64,000 nt of DNA. Origin: Hexactinellida sp. DTS-2022. Taxonomy: Eukaryota; Porifera; Hexactinellida. The notes beneath the pieces are model-generated. The model did no database searches. It saw only the letters and a program-made list of their open reading frames with translations, and had not been told where the DNA came from. Positions 1-10,921 of the stretch are shown here, in pieces (the stretch's first letter is position 1; the number at the start of each line of letters is the position of its first letter). The stretch is taken from the NCBI GenBank assembly GCA_028753945.1, contig JAPNXP010000002.1, positions 4,402,001 to 4,466,000 of the forward strand, given 5' to 3'. The position numbers and the translations under genes are program-made.

Positions 1-345
1 AGTACACCTGTAATACCCTGCACATATTTAAAGATATGTTACTTATTGACCTGGAAGGAGCCCCGCGTCCACAACAACCCGGCCCACTTTTATGTGGACA
101 AGGCTAACCACATTGGTGGGAAATTGAGTGAACTTAAAACATCGACCATGATATCTCGCCTGCTAAAGCAAAATATCTTCTACTGGCAAATCTTGGCCGT
201 GTATCCAGCCAGCTACCATTTCGAGGCCGGCCAGGTTGACAGTATAGTTCAGAAGTGGATCTATAAGCTACAGAAATATTACCCAGACGGCCACTGCTAT
301 AATACTGAGGAGTTTAACGTCTTTTACAGACAGGGGAAACAGTAG
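1..345 (+). CDS. C-terminal coding exon of an unrecognised host gene (5' partial)
   Basis: The frame is open from the first base of the window to a TAG at 343-345, about 114 codons. A GC-richer, codon-like composition contrasts with the AT-rich DNA that follows. The only initiator-like codon inside is a TTG at 46, so I read this as the end of a larger protein rather than a complete gene. A splice acceptor may lie upstream of the window or near its edge. The peptide is rich in aromatic residues (for example FYWQILAVYPASYHFEAG) and has a hydrophilic tail ending RQGKQ. I see no signal peptide, obvious membrane segment or motif I can assign. A canonical AATAAA about 205 bases after the stop fits a terminal exon. 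The function is unknown. Confidence 0.6.
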   Translation, partial: STPVIPCTYLKICYLLTWKEPRVHNNPAHFYVDKANHIGGKLSELKTSTMISRLLKQNIFYWQILAVYPASYHFEAGQVDSIVQKWIYKLQKYYPDGHCYNTEEFNVFYRQGKQ

Positions 346-549
346 CCATTCAAACCAACTATTTGGAATATAGTACATCCTATATTAGTCAGAAAACTTC
401 AAAATCTCATCAAACTTTAGAGTCGATTAGGAGGAGTGTCAGAGTAGTTGATTTAGTATATTAGCATTTATCTTCTTGTTATTGTTGTTATTGCTGTTGT
501 TGTAGTTGTAGCTCTTGTTTCTCGATTGCGAGTAATTATATTTAGAGGA

Positions 550-555
550 AATAAA
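550..555 (+). promoter_or_regulatory. Poly(A) signal AATAAA
   Basis: AATAAA lies about 205 bases after the stop at 345 and is followed by a T/G-rich stretch. It is the expected 3' end signal for the terminal exon at the left edge. The DNA from 346 to about 580 would be 3' UTR. Confidence 0.55.
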
Positions 556-665
556 GATTTCTGCTCAGTGACTACTTTGCTTTTAGTATTTTTTAGACTA
601 TTAGTTAATAAATAAATCTCCTTGTTAAGTAAATAGATTCTAACAAAAAATAAGTCTAGCTAGTC

Positions 666-827
666 GGCATTCGTAGACCCAATTAACGAGCAGATGTCTC
701 ACTCGATATCAAATCAAGTCACTGGGACAGTCCAGACGGATACCAAGTTACAGAATTTACCAGAATCAAGACAATTTATCACATTGAGACAGATACAGCT
801 TTAACTTACTAATCCATAGTACTGTAT
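666..827. repeat. Direct repeat, copy 1 of 2 (about 162 bp)
   Basis: This copy matches 1022-1182 nearly base for base, including GACCCAATTAACGAGCAGAT and the shared end CATAGTACTGTA. The copies start 356 bp apart. The spacer looks single-copy. This is either a local tandem duplication or two terminal repeats of a very short element; no LTR-type TG...CA ends were seen. Confidence 0.85.
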
Positions 828-1021
828 TCATTGTTTACGCGTTTCAGACTAGATTAAACTCACATTACATAGACCAGATAGTAGTGTTTTACTCTCCTAT
901 AGTACACACAACACACAGACGTCTGGGGTTTTCACTCCAGGCACCATCATACACAATTTAAAGCGACGATTTTACAACACGGGAATTCATTCGAAACAGA
1001 CAATTAGTAGGCGTCCCTGGG

Positions 1022-1182
1022 GGCATTCTTAGACCCAATTAACGAGCAGATGTCTCACTCGATATCAAATCAAGTCACTGGGACAGTTCAGACGGATACC
1101 AAGTTACAGAATTCACCAGAATCTAGACAATTTATCACATTGAGACAGATACAGCTTTTACATACTACACCATAGTACTGTA
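1022..1182. repeat. Direct repeat, copy 2 of 2
   Basis: This is the second copy of the repeat at 666-827, with only a handful of substitutions and the same left (GGCATTC) and right (TAGTACTGTA) ends. Confidence 0.85.
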
Positions 1183-1324
1183 AAATTTTTTTGGAACGGA
1201 CTTGAATTGTAAAAAAAGTCGTATTTGAACGAGTACTACATGATGTCAATTTAAACTAAATAACACAGGTTGTCTAGAATCGATTGGTTTATTTTCTGGA
1301 TAGGGAAAATTTAGCCTTAACTTA

Positions 1325-1500
1325 TACACTAGTATATCTCTTGAATATATAAAGCTGGATCAGCGCTTAATCTTCTGTGTTCTAATTGTTACAACTGTGT
1401 ACATATTTCAGTCATGTATAGGAATTTAATATTACGCAATATGGAACTATAATCAATGCTTCGTGCGAATGTTATTTGAAATAAATTCTGATGCTGGATT
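1325..1500 (+). repeat. Family I repeat fragment
   Basis: The phrase TATAGGAATTTAATATTACG and its surroundings align with 12415-12590, inside the insertion at 11967-12671. It is a dispersed copy of the same element. Similarity may continue weakly to about 1680 (shared CAACTTGCGAGTCG). No coding capacity. Confidence 0.75.
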
Positions 1501-1775
1501 TGTTATCAGTATAGTGTAGGCTTTTACTGATAAAAATATGGATCTGAATTGAACAATAAATTTCAACTTGCGAGTCGTGCTTTAAAAAATCTATTTCTCC
1601 ACAAAAGGTGACCTCAAAAGTTATTATTTTGAAAAATTTTATCTGTTTTGTCATCTTGCTAAATTTTCGCACAATTTATAACAATAATAGATAAATTTTC
1701 ATTTGTGCCCTTTGAGTGCAGATTCAGCCTAAAACACAGAAATTTCGGTTTGAACTTTGGTGTTGTATTTTTAAT

Positions 1776-2486
1776 CTGGTCGTTGAAATCCCAAAATGGG
1801 TCATACCTAGAAAAGATTCATACAAAGCGTCTTTGAGTATCTTTAGAAGCGGTATTTTTCGTAGATTAACATAGCATAAACGCTAAACCCGTTTTGGTGA
1901 AAATCTTTTACACGGGTGGCAGTGTCAACCATTTCATAGTAAATCGCCGACATTTTCGTAACTAACTTTCTCAAATCAATTCTAATCAACTTATAATCAT
2001 CATATTCGGGATATACCTCGAGATAAACCTAAATTGAAGATTTTCAGCTAAATCTCGTTTAATTCCATTTTAGAGGGTCGATATGTGTATAATTATACTA
2101 GTGGAGTTGAACGAGGGTTCACTAGATTGGATAGGGACACAATTTGAGAATGGCATGTTCGCACATTCCTAACATATTTTGATACATTCCAGCGTTGCTA
2201 TGGAAAAGATCCTCCAAATGTTGTCATGTGATATATCAAATTGCTGGAAATTTTACGCTGAGTACAAATATGATGATTACAAGTTGATTAGAATTGATTT
2301 GAGAAAGTTACTTACGAAAATGTCGGCGATTTACTATGAAATGGCGGACACTGCCAACCGTGAAAAACTTTCCCAAAACGGGTTTTAGTGGAATTTGATA
2401 TGTTATTCTACGAAAAGGTCCGCTTCTAATGATACTAATATAGGCTTTGTATGAATTTTTTCTAGGTTCAACCTTCCAACGACCAG
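1776..2486. repeat. Large inverted repeat (arms 1776-2006 and 2267-2486)
   Basis: The reverse complement of the right arm matches the left arm over about 220-230 bases, with long identical runs around CATTTCATAGTAAATCGCCG and AATCAATTCTAATCAACTT. The spacer is about 260 bases. This is a fold-back structure of the kind seen in several other repeats here. The 69-codon open frame at 2179-2388 lies within the loop and right arm and is not believed to be a gene. Confidence 0.85.
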
Positions 2487-2487
2487 A

Positions 2488-2905
2488 CTATTTCACATAT
2501 AATGATTGATGACATTATAGCTAGATCCAAACTGAAAACTAAATCAGCGTATCTTCTAAAACCTCGATTTTATGGGGCATGCAGTTTTATCCTAATACAA
2601 AGTTCCCATCATATAGGGAGTTTTCTTCAGAATCCACCTGATAGAAAAATGGATTTGTAAATCAATATTTGATAAAGCAATGTTCTGTGCTATACATCAC
2701 ATAGATCATCGTTATGGGCGAAAGGTTATTGGTTTTGAATTTTGATTGATCGCAAATAAAAAAGATTGTGACCTTTTGAAAGCAAAAAATGTGGAAAAAG
2801 ATCGGTTTTTGTTGGAGCTTTGATAAATTCGTGAAAAAATTCGGAATCATGATTCAAGAATGTATACCGACTACCAAATGTGCACGGTTATAATCTTAAC
2901 AAAAA
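2488..2905 (+). repeat. Family A MITE, diverged partial copy
   Basis: An ordered series of family A landmarks is present: the AGCTAGATCCAAACTGAAAA region, the CCCAT...GGGAG step, ATCATCGTTATGGGCG and the TGACCTTTTGAAA segment. Both termini are missing. It abuts the right arm of the inverted repeat at 1776-2486. Confidence 0.75.
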
Positions 2906-4650
2906 TAATCTTATGATAGTCTTCCAAAAGAACAATATTTATTTTTGATGCAAAGTTTTGAGTCCATCCAAGAGTATTTTCAGAGTAATGAGTCTTTTTG
3001 AACAGCGGACCCATGGTTTAACTACTTTGAATTATTTTAATCTGCTCCTTAGTAAGAATACGCAATTATTGATTAAATAATGCAAAAATTATTGTTTAAG
3101 CATTCCAACTATACTTTGATACACTATGTATCCAATTCCGGAAGGAAAAATTGATTCGGACATTTTTTTACCTTTTTGACGTCACTAAAGGTCAAAGTCG
3201 CCGTCATTTTGTTAAAAAAGAATTCCGCATAATTTCCAGGAAGTGACCTTTGCACGGCTCTCATATCTCAAAAAGTATAAGTCGTAGAGAAAAAAACTAT
3301 CCCTCAAAAATTATCCTTATCAGTAGTAGGTTTTTTCCCGCAGTGTCGAATTTCAACTTTAATACAAAGTTATAGAGTTAATAATTATATAATGCCAAAT
3401 TTCTGATAAAATCGAGTGATTATTTGAAAATCTATAGATAAAATATTAAAATCGAAATCGACAATTCTGTGTGGGGGGAAAACTTCGAATAATAGAGTAG
3501 AGTTAAATTGGCACTAAATTAGAACTTGCGCCAATCAAAGAAAATTGCTAGAAATGCCGTTGACTAGTATGGATTCACTATTACGCTATTTTAAACTATC
3601 AATATCTAATTCAAATTTTTCTAGTTTGGAAATTCGGAGTTTCCAGGTCCTTCTTAGAATAACTTGTACTGTCCAAAAATGCAATAATAATTGGGGGTTA
3701 TCGGGTGTTTAAAATTTGAGGATCTATCTCCTAAACCGTTGACTGCCGGAGTGTTTTTCAGAAAAATAGCATACCCTGTAGTTCTTTGTATTTAATATTT
3801 AGAACCTATAAATTTGAAATCCAACAAGAGCACAATAATATATCAACATGCTGGAATTTTTGAAAAAATTCAATTGGGGATTTCGACAAAAAGTGTTGAC
3901 ACAAACGGTCTCATTAAACCGATATAACGCCGTTAACAGGCTCTACATAGCTCGTCGGGCCAAAATTGACGGATTGCTCATGAGTATTTTATTCTCTCTA
4001 TTAAAATGCTATATTTTGTTGTATATCAAATTTTAGGAGTAACGCATCACTAGTTTTCAAGTTACAGACATTTTAAAAGTCGATCCTATATTGTCATTAA
4101 TGTTAGCTTTCCATTAATGGAGATTTTAGTGGAAATCTACCGAAAAAAGAATTTTCTGTAAGACCGTTTGAAGTCAATTCGATTCGAAATCGAGTCAACT
4201 CAATTGCAATAGTTAGTAATACTATAGAAACATAATCTCATGCAGAATAGGGAATTTTGATAGTAAACTCTTTATAATAATAGAATCCAAATTATAAGAA
4301 AGGTCAAAATATTAAGGAATTTCTAACCATAACACGAAGACAAAGGTCAAATATAGAAAGTAAACACAATATATATGCGTCCGTGGTAGATAGGATACCT
4401 AAGACATTATAATAATTGCAGAAACTAGTGTTGATAAGAATGGATAACAATTGAGTAAGCTAGGTCTTACATAAATTGTGGTAAGATAAGAATCCATATT
4501 GAATAGGCTGTAATACTGAATAATTTCTTAAAATAGCTACAGTTACATTTCTATGATTCATAATCGATTGAAAATTGAAGAGTACGTAGATAACACTGTA
4601 AGAATAAAAATAATAAAATGCTATCTCGAATCCCATGACGAGCTATGTAG
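2906..4650. other. AT-rich DNA, no gene seen
   Basis: About 1.7 kb with only short chance open frames (the longest is 62 codons at 3848-4036). No recognisable repeat family, splice-linked exon or RNA gene was found. It may be old, decayed transposon sequence. Confidence 0.5.
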
Positions 4651-4652
4651 AG

Positions 4653-4856
4653 CCTTAAGAAATCCCCCTATGGGACTTTTGTATTACAATAAAACTGCAT
4701 GCCCCATAAAATAAAATTTATAAAAGATGATCAGATTTCGTTTTCAGTTTCGATATAGCTATAGTGTCTTCTATCATATATGTGAAAATCAAACACCTAA
4801 CTTCAAAACGAAATTTATGTGTTTTTTTGCATGAATCTGCCGTAATTTTCCTTAAC
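4653..4856 (-). repeat. Family A MITE, partial reverse copy
   Basis: Reverse-strand landmarks of family A (AATCCCCCTATGGGACTTTT, the tract before TGTCTTCTATCATATATGTG, and TGAATCTGCCGTAA) run in the expected order. The piece is about 200 bp and ends at the family left terminus near 4855. Confidence 0.8.
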
Positions 4857-5228
4857 ATACACACGGAAACCTTGGCTATTTGAGAGGTCCGGATGTTGGA
4901 TTTTTAAGTGTTTAAACACTAGGTATTTAAATTTTATTCGATGTTTATAATATTTGGAAACGCATCTATTCGTTTAATATGTGTTACTATTAGAGGTGCA
5001 CCAGATATCCGGCAGTATCCGGTATCCGGTTATATCCGGCCATTTGCCGGATATTCGGATCCGGCCGGATATGACCAATATCCGCCGGATATAAAATAAG
5101 AATCTCGACGATTTTTGAAGAAATAAATATAGAAAACACATCACCTGAACTCAATTTATTGAAATTTGTGTTATATAATATCTTATTATAGCAAATTAAA
5201 ATATCTAAATAAGATTATGATGCTATAT

Positions 5229-5758
5229 CTAAAACGTAAGTGTGCTAATAGGTAAATCTAGGACTGGTAAGTTTTTCTGAATGAAGAGAAGACTCTCTCC
5301 GTTTTCTGGTAGTAGTCTACTGCGGTTCTCTTCGAAGATTATCCCAGCAGTACTGAATAATCTTTCGCTATAGATAGAAGTTGGTGGAGCACATAGGTAC
5401 TTCTTGGCTAACTTGACAAGATTTGGATATAAGTATGCATTTTTTTTCCACCAGAGTAGTGGATCAGAAGATCTTGAGATTAGTGGAAGGTTTATATATA
5501 GCTCTAGCTCTTTTCTATATATGCTTGAGCTACAGTTTCTCGTACTAAGATCTAAATTTTCATCGTTATCAACTAACAAGTTTTGTTGTAAGATTTCTTC
5601 AAAACATATTGATATTGACTCATGAATCTCTTGCCTTAGACGTTTACTCTTAGGAGAACTACAGCCACCTCCTGAATCACCAACAATAGGTACATCCGAA
5701 ATGGGAACTTGATTTTCTTGATTAGTATCCATTATTTCTAGAATGATTTCTTTCTTAA
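5229..5758 (-). pseudogene. hAT transposase, C-terminal part with hATC dimerisation domain
   Basis: This open frame contains DPLLWWKKN, APPTSIYSERLFSTAG and NRSRLLPENGE, the conserved core of the hAT C-terminal dimerisation domain. The apparent start Met at 5732 is internal to the original protein. Removing the family A insert together with one TTAA gives 1932 bases from 7882 to 5229 as one uninterrupted frame (644 codons with the stop), and the reading passes directly through TTAA. The only obvious lesion is therefore the insertion. The same motif recurs in the decayed relative at 28380-28600. Confidence 0.9.
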
Positions 5759-6480
5759 GGTTAAATTACGGCAGATTCACCCAAAAAACACATGAATTTA
5801 GTTTTGAAGGTGGGAGTTTGAATTTCACATATATGATGGAAGAGATTATAGCTATATCGAAACTGAAAACGAAATCTAATTATCTTCTATAAATTCGAAA
5901 TTATTGGGCTTGCAGTATTATGCTAATACAAAAGTCCCATAGGGGGATTTTTTCGACTCCACCTGATAAGTGTGTAGTTTGCAAGATCATTATTTGCTAA
6001 AGACCTGTACTGTGCGAACTATCAGAAAGATCATCGTTATGGGCGGTTGGTGAGTGGTTTAGAATTTTGATAAGATCTAAATAAAAAATATTGCGACCTT
6101 TTGAAACCAAAAAATGAATAAAAAGGTCATCTTTTCATGCGAAATTTGATAAAATGCTTGATAAAAAAAATTCCAAGTCATAATTCAAAAATGTAAACCG
6201 TCTACCTACTCCGTACGCTTATAATCTTTAAATATTGATTCTGATGACAAACATTGATAATTGCATTGCCAAATTACCGCATAATATCGACCACCACTTT
6301 TGGAAATCGCCCTATGGGAGATTTGTATTAGCCAAATTTTGAAACCGACAAAAAATAAAAAGTATAATAGATAGGGACATTTTCTTTTTGGTTTATTGAT
6401 TTGTATCGTATAGGTATATATTTCTCACAATTACAGATTAATAAAAGAACTTTCATTCACGTGGGGTAATTTAACCTTAA
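5755..6480 (+). mobile_element. Family A MITE inside the hAT transposase
   Basis: The insert is a 726-bp element with inverted ends TTAAGGTTAAATTAC and GTAATTTAACCTTAA, flanked by TTAA. The target site is proved by the continuous transposase frame once one TTAA and the insert are removed. The copy is almost identical to those at 41773 and 45716, implying recent movement. It has no coding capacity. TTAA duplication suggests mobilisation by a piggyBac- or Kolobok-type transposase, which is inference. Confidence 0.93.
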
Positions 6481-7882
6481 TCTTATCTAGATATCCTTGT
6501 TTGGTGTCGAAAAGTGAATTTTTGAATCTAGGATCCAAAAGTGTTGCAAATGTAAAATCTTTCCTTTCGTAGATACGGCCTTTATTGACGAAACGGAATT
6601 CAATAGCATCCCCTAAAATTTCTCTCATAGTCTGAGCGCCTTTGTCCTTGTCTTTTTTGCTAAGATAAAATAGAATAACTCTGATTTCAACTATTACCTC
6701 CTCAATGGATACTGTATTACTGCTAAATTTTTTTGTTACTTCTTCAAACGGTTGAAGTGTTCTCAAAATATTTTCGGTTAGCTCCCATTGATAATTTGAA
6801 AGACTTTGTATACCACCATGGTCTGTGACAAACATTCCTATAGCTCTTCTTTGCTCATGTAATCGTTCTAACATGTAGAAGGTACTGTTCCATCTTGTTG
6901 TTACATCCTGAATAAACTTATGTTCAGGAATACCTAGTTCTTTTTGAATTTCATTAAGCTTGCCACATGCCAAAGGTGAATGATTAAAATGCTTTACAAT
7001 ATTTCTGCATATAGCGATTATATCATTAACACTCCTCTGTGAAAAAATCCCATCTTTCAGCGCTAATTGTAGTGTATGTATAAAGCAACCTTCACTATTC
7101 AAAAGTGTCAGTTCGGCTCCTAAAGTAATATTTGCTGCATTATCCCGTAGCAACAGATGGCATTTTGATGCTGGAATTTTCCAGAATTCCAATATTTCAT
7201 GGAAAGTGTCCGAAATGGCAATTCCTGTATGATGCCCAGGAAAATATTTGACATTTAGCGTAATATCCTTCCTTATATAATCATTATTTATGAAATGACC
7301 ACTCAAGCTAATATATGAGTTATTGGCATGAGGATCACTCCAAATATCGGATGTAAATGAGATCGAAGTAACATCTTGCAGTAGTTCAGTAATAGAGCAC
7401 TTCATTTTGTCATAAATAGACGGAACAATTTTTTCAGAAAAATATTGTCTGCTGGGAATTTCGTATCTTGGAGCAACTAGTTTCATTAGCCTTTGGAAGC
7501 CTATATCTTGCACAAAGGAAAATGGCTGATTATCAAGAGCAATCATCTCACCTATACGATAGTGAATTGCCTTGGCTTTGGGGTCATTAATAGACCACTT
7601 CTTTTGTTCTTCAAAAATATCTACTAGAGACAGCTGTGTGAGAGTATTACGGTCTATTTCCCTCGTTACAGTTACTTGCGAATTGGTTTCCTTTAAATCA
7701 GAACTTTTTGTCTGCGAATAAATTTCTTTGTGACAAGATCGCAAATGGTTCCATAGAGGAGTAGTGCTGTAGGTTTTCGGAGACTTACCTCGAATAATAC
7801 TGCCTGAACATTCGTGGCAAACAGCTCGTGTTTTGTCAGAGCTATGTACAGTGAAAAATGACCAAATCTCACTCATTTGCAC
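6477..7882 (-). pseudogene. hAT transposase, N-terminal part (BED finger and RNase H-like domain)
   Basis: This is the main open frame of the hAT element, starting MQMSEIW at 7882. A BED zinc finger has C22, C25, H46 and H51. The catalytic RNase H-like fold follows, with FTSDIWSD near residue 175 and LLLRDNAAN around 245 as candidate acidic positions, then TTRWNSTFYMLERL around residue 325, a hAT hallmark. The frame then reads into a family A MITE: residues after DKIK and a stop at 6431 come from the MITE, not from the transposase. The remainder of the protein lies at 5229-5758 on the other side of the insert. The product would cut and paste hAT ends in the nucleus, but this allele is truncated before its dimerisation domain and should be inactive. 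Confidence 0.92.
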
Positions 7883-8249
7883 TTGTAAGTGGTAAGTAAA
7901 CTAAGTTATTTAAGCAAGTTGAAAAAAATATGTAAATGATAATGACATTCGATTTCTCTATCTAATTCCAATACTAGTTAATGTGGTTTACTTATAAGAT
8001 TTTGATTAGTAGTAAATTCAAATAAAAATAAAAATTTAGATATTTATATCCGGTATCCAGCCGGATATCCGGACAATCTTTAGCCGGATATGATATCCGG
8101 CTGGATATCAAAATTTACTATCCGGTGCACCTCTAGTTACTATGAGAATGAACAGTTTTTTTAACGCGATTTCGGAATACGCGGGCTTTTCAAGGAACGC
8201 ATCTACCGCGTAAAAAGAGGGATACCTGTATAGTGAATCAAAATTCTTT

Positions 8250-8557
8250 AACCAGTCACCTTTCGCCCATAACAATGATCTAAGTTATTCATTGCTCAGA
8301 ATATGTCTTTAGCAAATTGTGAACCTCAAATCCACTTTTCTATCAGGTGGAGTCTGAAGAAATCCCCCTATGGGAGTTTTGTATTTACAGCAAAGTGCAC
8401 GCCCCATAAAATCGAGGTTATCCAAGATAACTTGATTTCGTTTTCAGTTTGCTTCTAGCTATAATGTCTTCTATCATATAAATGTGAAAATCAAAAACCT
8501 AACTTCAAAACAAATTTGTGTGTTTTTTTGGCTGAATCTTTCCTAATTTAACCTTAA
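8250..8557 (-). repeat. Family A MITE, partial reverse copy
   Basis: The family A left half is in reverse orientation, ending TAATTTAACCTTAA. The block CCCCCTATGGGAGTTTTG and the region before TGTCTTCTATCATATA are clear. The far end is lost. It abuts a family B fragment at a shared TTAAGG. Confidence 0.8.
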
Positions 8558-9170
8558 GGCCGATATTTACTCAAGATTTCAAAATAACTATTTTTGAGTT
8601 TATTTCATTATTATATGTAGTATTATCGGGAAGATCAGCTGGAATTTTTTTTTTAATTCTGAGAAGTTTTTAACACGTTATGGCAATGTGAAAGCGAAAA
8701 TTCTCTGTTATCTTGCCAAATTAAGTGTTAGTAATTTCCGGCCCTGCAATGCTCGTCAGAGAAATTGAGATTTGATCATTTTTGAATAGCACCCTATAAA
8801 GTATAGCTACATTTCAAATTTCAGGTGAATCTGATATCTCGTTTTGCTGTAGTGACCATTATATGTGCCAGGAATGTGCAGGTCATCATGAAAGGTGTTT
8901 TTTCAAATGTTTAGAGTTTTGTAGGCTCGCACAGTCTCAATTTCCAATCATTCACGTTGTTATTCGTACATTAGCATAATTGCATGTGTAATTTGGGTGT
9001 TTACCAAAAATTTTACCATTCCAATTCAAATTTTCAGAATTATAGCCAATTGAACTTATATTTCGACTGCCAAGTTGACAAATCTTACTTCAAATGGCTA
9101 TAACTTTGAAAATTTGCATTGTGAAGCTTAGAGTTAGGATCATTCCATAAATAGAAGTGTATTTAAGGAA
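8554..9170 (-). repeat. Family B element, diverged fragment
   Basis: It begins TTAAGGCCGATATTTACTC. From about 8745 to 8945 it aligns with the reverse complement of 23730-23910, including ATGCTCGTCAGA, ATTTCAAATTTCAGGTGAATC and TTGTAGGCTCGCAC. It is an older copy of family B (22526-24095) lacking its second terminus. Confidence 0.7.
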
Positions 9171-9473
9171 GAATTACTCAATATGTGGCTTGCAGACCTA
9201 CGAGACAACCTACTATCAGGGTTCTCGCCATTATTTTTAGTTGCAAGGGTACATGATATTGAGATATGACTTAATAGAATATGGTGTTATCTATGTTACT
9301 ATTTTTTTACTTATGTAATGTGTTTAGGTTTGTCTCCACTACCTTTCACTGCACTACATTTAGCTAACTTCCGCTATGCCACCAAAAATGAAGTTGAAGA
9401 ATACAGATCTCAACAAAAGCTTAGCTTTAGTCTAGAATTAATTTAACTGTTCCAGTAACTAGTATGAGCTCTA

Positions 9474-9779
9474 ATGCTACAGCAGATTGCACAACTGACT
9501 CAAGACAACCGCTGGAAGTATCTGAATGCAAACTTTTACGAATACGACATTGCGTGGGGGAATGTAGTTTCCTGGCGAGCCTTTGCTGACAGAAAGTGGC
9601 GTGATAATCATCCCTGGCTTCAGTTAAAAGAGGATAGGAACTATTGTCTCCACTGCCCCCATGAAATTAATGGGCGGCGCGGCCGCACCCCGGAGGGGTG
9701 TTTCATCCGGGGCACCTCAACCGATTACAAAGGGGGGGCCCCTTGTCCAGGTTTCCCTCCAGGCACCCCGGGGCCCTGA
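9474..9779 (+). CDS. Possible zinc-finger-type transposase exon, fragment
   Basis: The open frame contains KWRDNHPWLQLKEDRNYCLHC, which resembles the entry to TTF/BED-like fingers found at the N-terminus of hAT-type proteins (an aromatic W/HPWL segment followed by C-x2-C). Beyond about residue 70 it runs into GC-rich, palindromic DNA (the GGCGCGGCCGC region and ...CCCCGGGGCCCTG), which looks like a transposon terminus rather than protein. It lies upstream of, and opposite to, the minus-strand hAT remnant at 10182-16385. No partner exon was found. This is a weak call. Confidence 0.3.
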   Translation: MLQQIAQLTQDNRWKYLNANFYEYDIAWGNVVSWRAFADRKWRDNHPWLQLKEDRNYCLHCPHEINGRRGRTPEGCFIRGTSTDYKGGAPCPGFPPGTPGP

Positions 9780-10181
9780 ACAAAGGAGACTAGAAAGGTA
9801 GAGCATTACGGGCCGGATTGGGCACTCACGGGCTTACATGACAAATACTGGGCCCCAGTGATCACCCTAAACACAATGGCTCCTCCAGCGATGTTCGGTA
9901 AATATATCACAAGTGAATAAACAACTCGCGAACAGGCAACTTGAATACCAAGCAAACAAACATGTCAAAGCATCAGCAACAATACTCAGAGGGGCCTGCA
10001 GCATGTATACACAAACATTCTTTACAATTTAAACACTACACAATAATAAGCAGGATTAGTCTTGCAGTAGCCTCCTCCACACACTGGTCTCGACTGCAAA
10101 ATGTTCGATCAATGCTTCAAGGTCGATCGATTTAAGAATGTCGGTATTGACGTAGCACATCAGTGCATCGGCGGTGTGCTC

Positions 10182-10693
10182 TTAAGAGAGCGCTGCCCTG
10201 AGCCGTGTTTTCAGAAACTTGTGCCCTGACCAACTACGTTCACATTCATCGACATCCACACTCAGAGTGAGGATGTGATGATAGAGCTGCGAGACGTAGC
10301 GATAGAGTTGTGGGTTGGTGGATCTAGCGTACAATATGTACTGGTATGTGCATATGGGACACTTCCACGACTTGTGATGCTTCACACGGTGAGCCCCAAT
10401 TTCCTCCTGTTCGCTCATGAGATCACCACCATCTGATCCATCATCATCGATAACCTACCAGTCATTTTCGTCATCGTGATCGTGGCCAGCAGCCTCAAGC
10501 TCAGCAGTTGCTTGGGTAGCGAGGTGCTCCCGCAGCATTCTGAGCTTGTCCCGCAGTGCTGGGACGTCGATGTTGTACAAATGCGGCTTGTCTGGAATGT
10601 ATGAGTTGAAATCGAACATCTCAATCTCCTGGTCGGTCCTTCCAATCAAGACACAGGTGCCACCATAGAGCGCATTCTGTTGAAGCTCCGCCT
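10182..10693 (-). pseudogene. TTF/ZMYM-type hAT transposase (element J), C-terminal part
   Basis: Two overlapping minus-strand frames give a broken C-terminus. The first includes TDQEIEMFDFNSYIPDKP. The second includes LYHHILTLSVDVDECERSW and SGHKFLKTRLRAALS, which is the hATC signature of TTF-finger hAT proteins (usual form: TLPVS-x3-CERSFS-x3-IKT-x-LR). A frameshift near 10440 separates them. The rest of the protein lies at 14107-14195 and 15421-16385, because a second hAT transposon (10702-14098) landed in this gene. Moderately high GC sets it apart from surrounding DNA. Confidence 0.75.
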
Positions 10694-10921
10694 CCCTCGG
10701 ACAGGGGCGGAGCCAGCCACGGCGCCCAGAGGGCGCCGAGGGGGGCCGCTAAATATAAGGATGCGCCACTTTTTCAATTTCATCGATTGTTACCAGTATG
10801 CTACCCATATATTTTATTTGAAATATATATTAGCTTTTCCATTTAAATTTAGGATTCATCACATAACCGTTATTTTTCATATTAGTGACTGTAGATCGTT
10901 TTTTCATCCTCTTCAAGTTAA

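Larger units (their letters stand above)
4991..8135 (-). mobile_element. Complete hAT transposon with BED-finger transposase
   Basis: The termini are inverted: TAGAGGTGCACC at 4991 and GGTGCACCTCTA ending at 8135. They are followed by subterminal clusters of CCGGATAT-type repeats on both sides. The 8-bp target duplication GTTACTAT is perfect (4983-4990 and 8136-8143), the hAT signature. The element carries one transposase on the minus strand, split by a family A MITE at 5755-6480. Without that insert it would be about 2.4 kb. The MITE at 58715-59192 has the same terminal hexamers and is a likely non-autonomous relative. Confidence 0.93.

Noticed and set aside
666-1182. LTR pair of a retrotransposon
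   Set aside because: No TG...CA ends, primer-binding site or target duplication could be found.
9665-9777. Short hAT-type element between TTACAAAG and AACAAAGG
   Set aside because: GC-rich palindromic ends are suggestive, but the flanks are not an exact duplication and the boundaries overlap low-complexity G/C runs.
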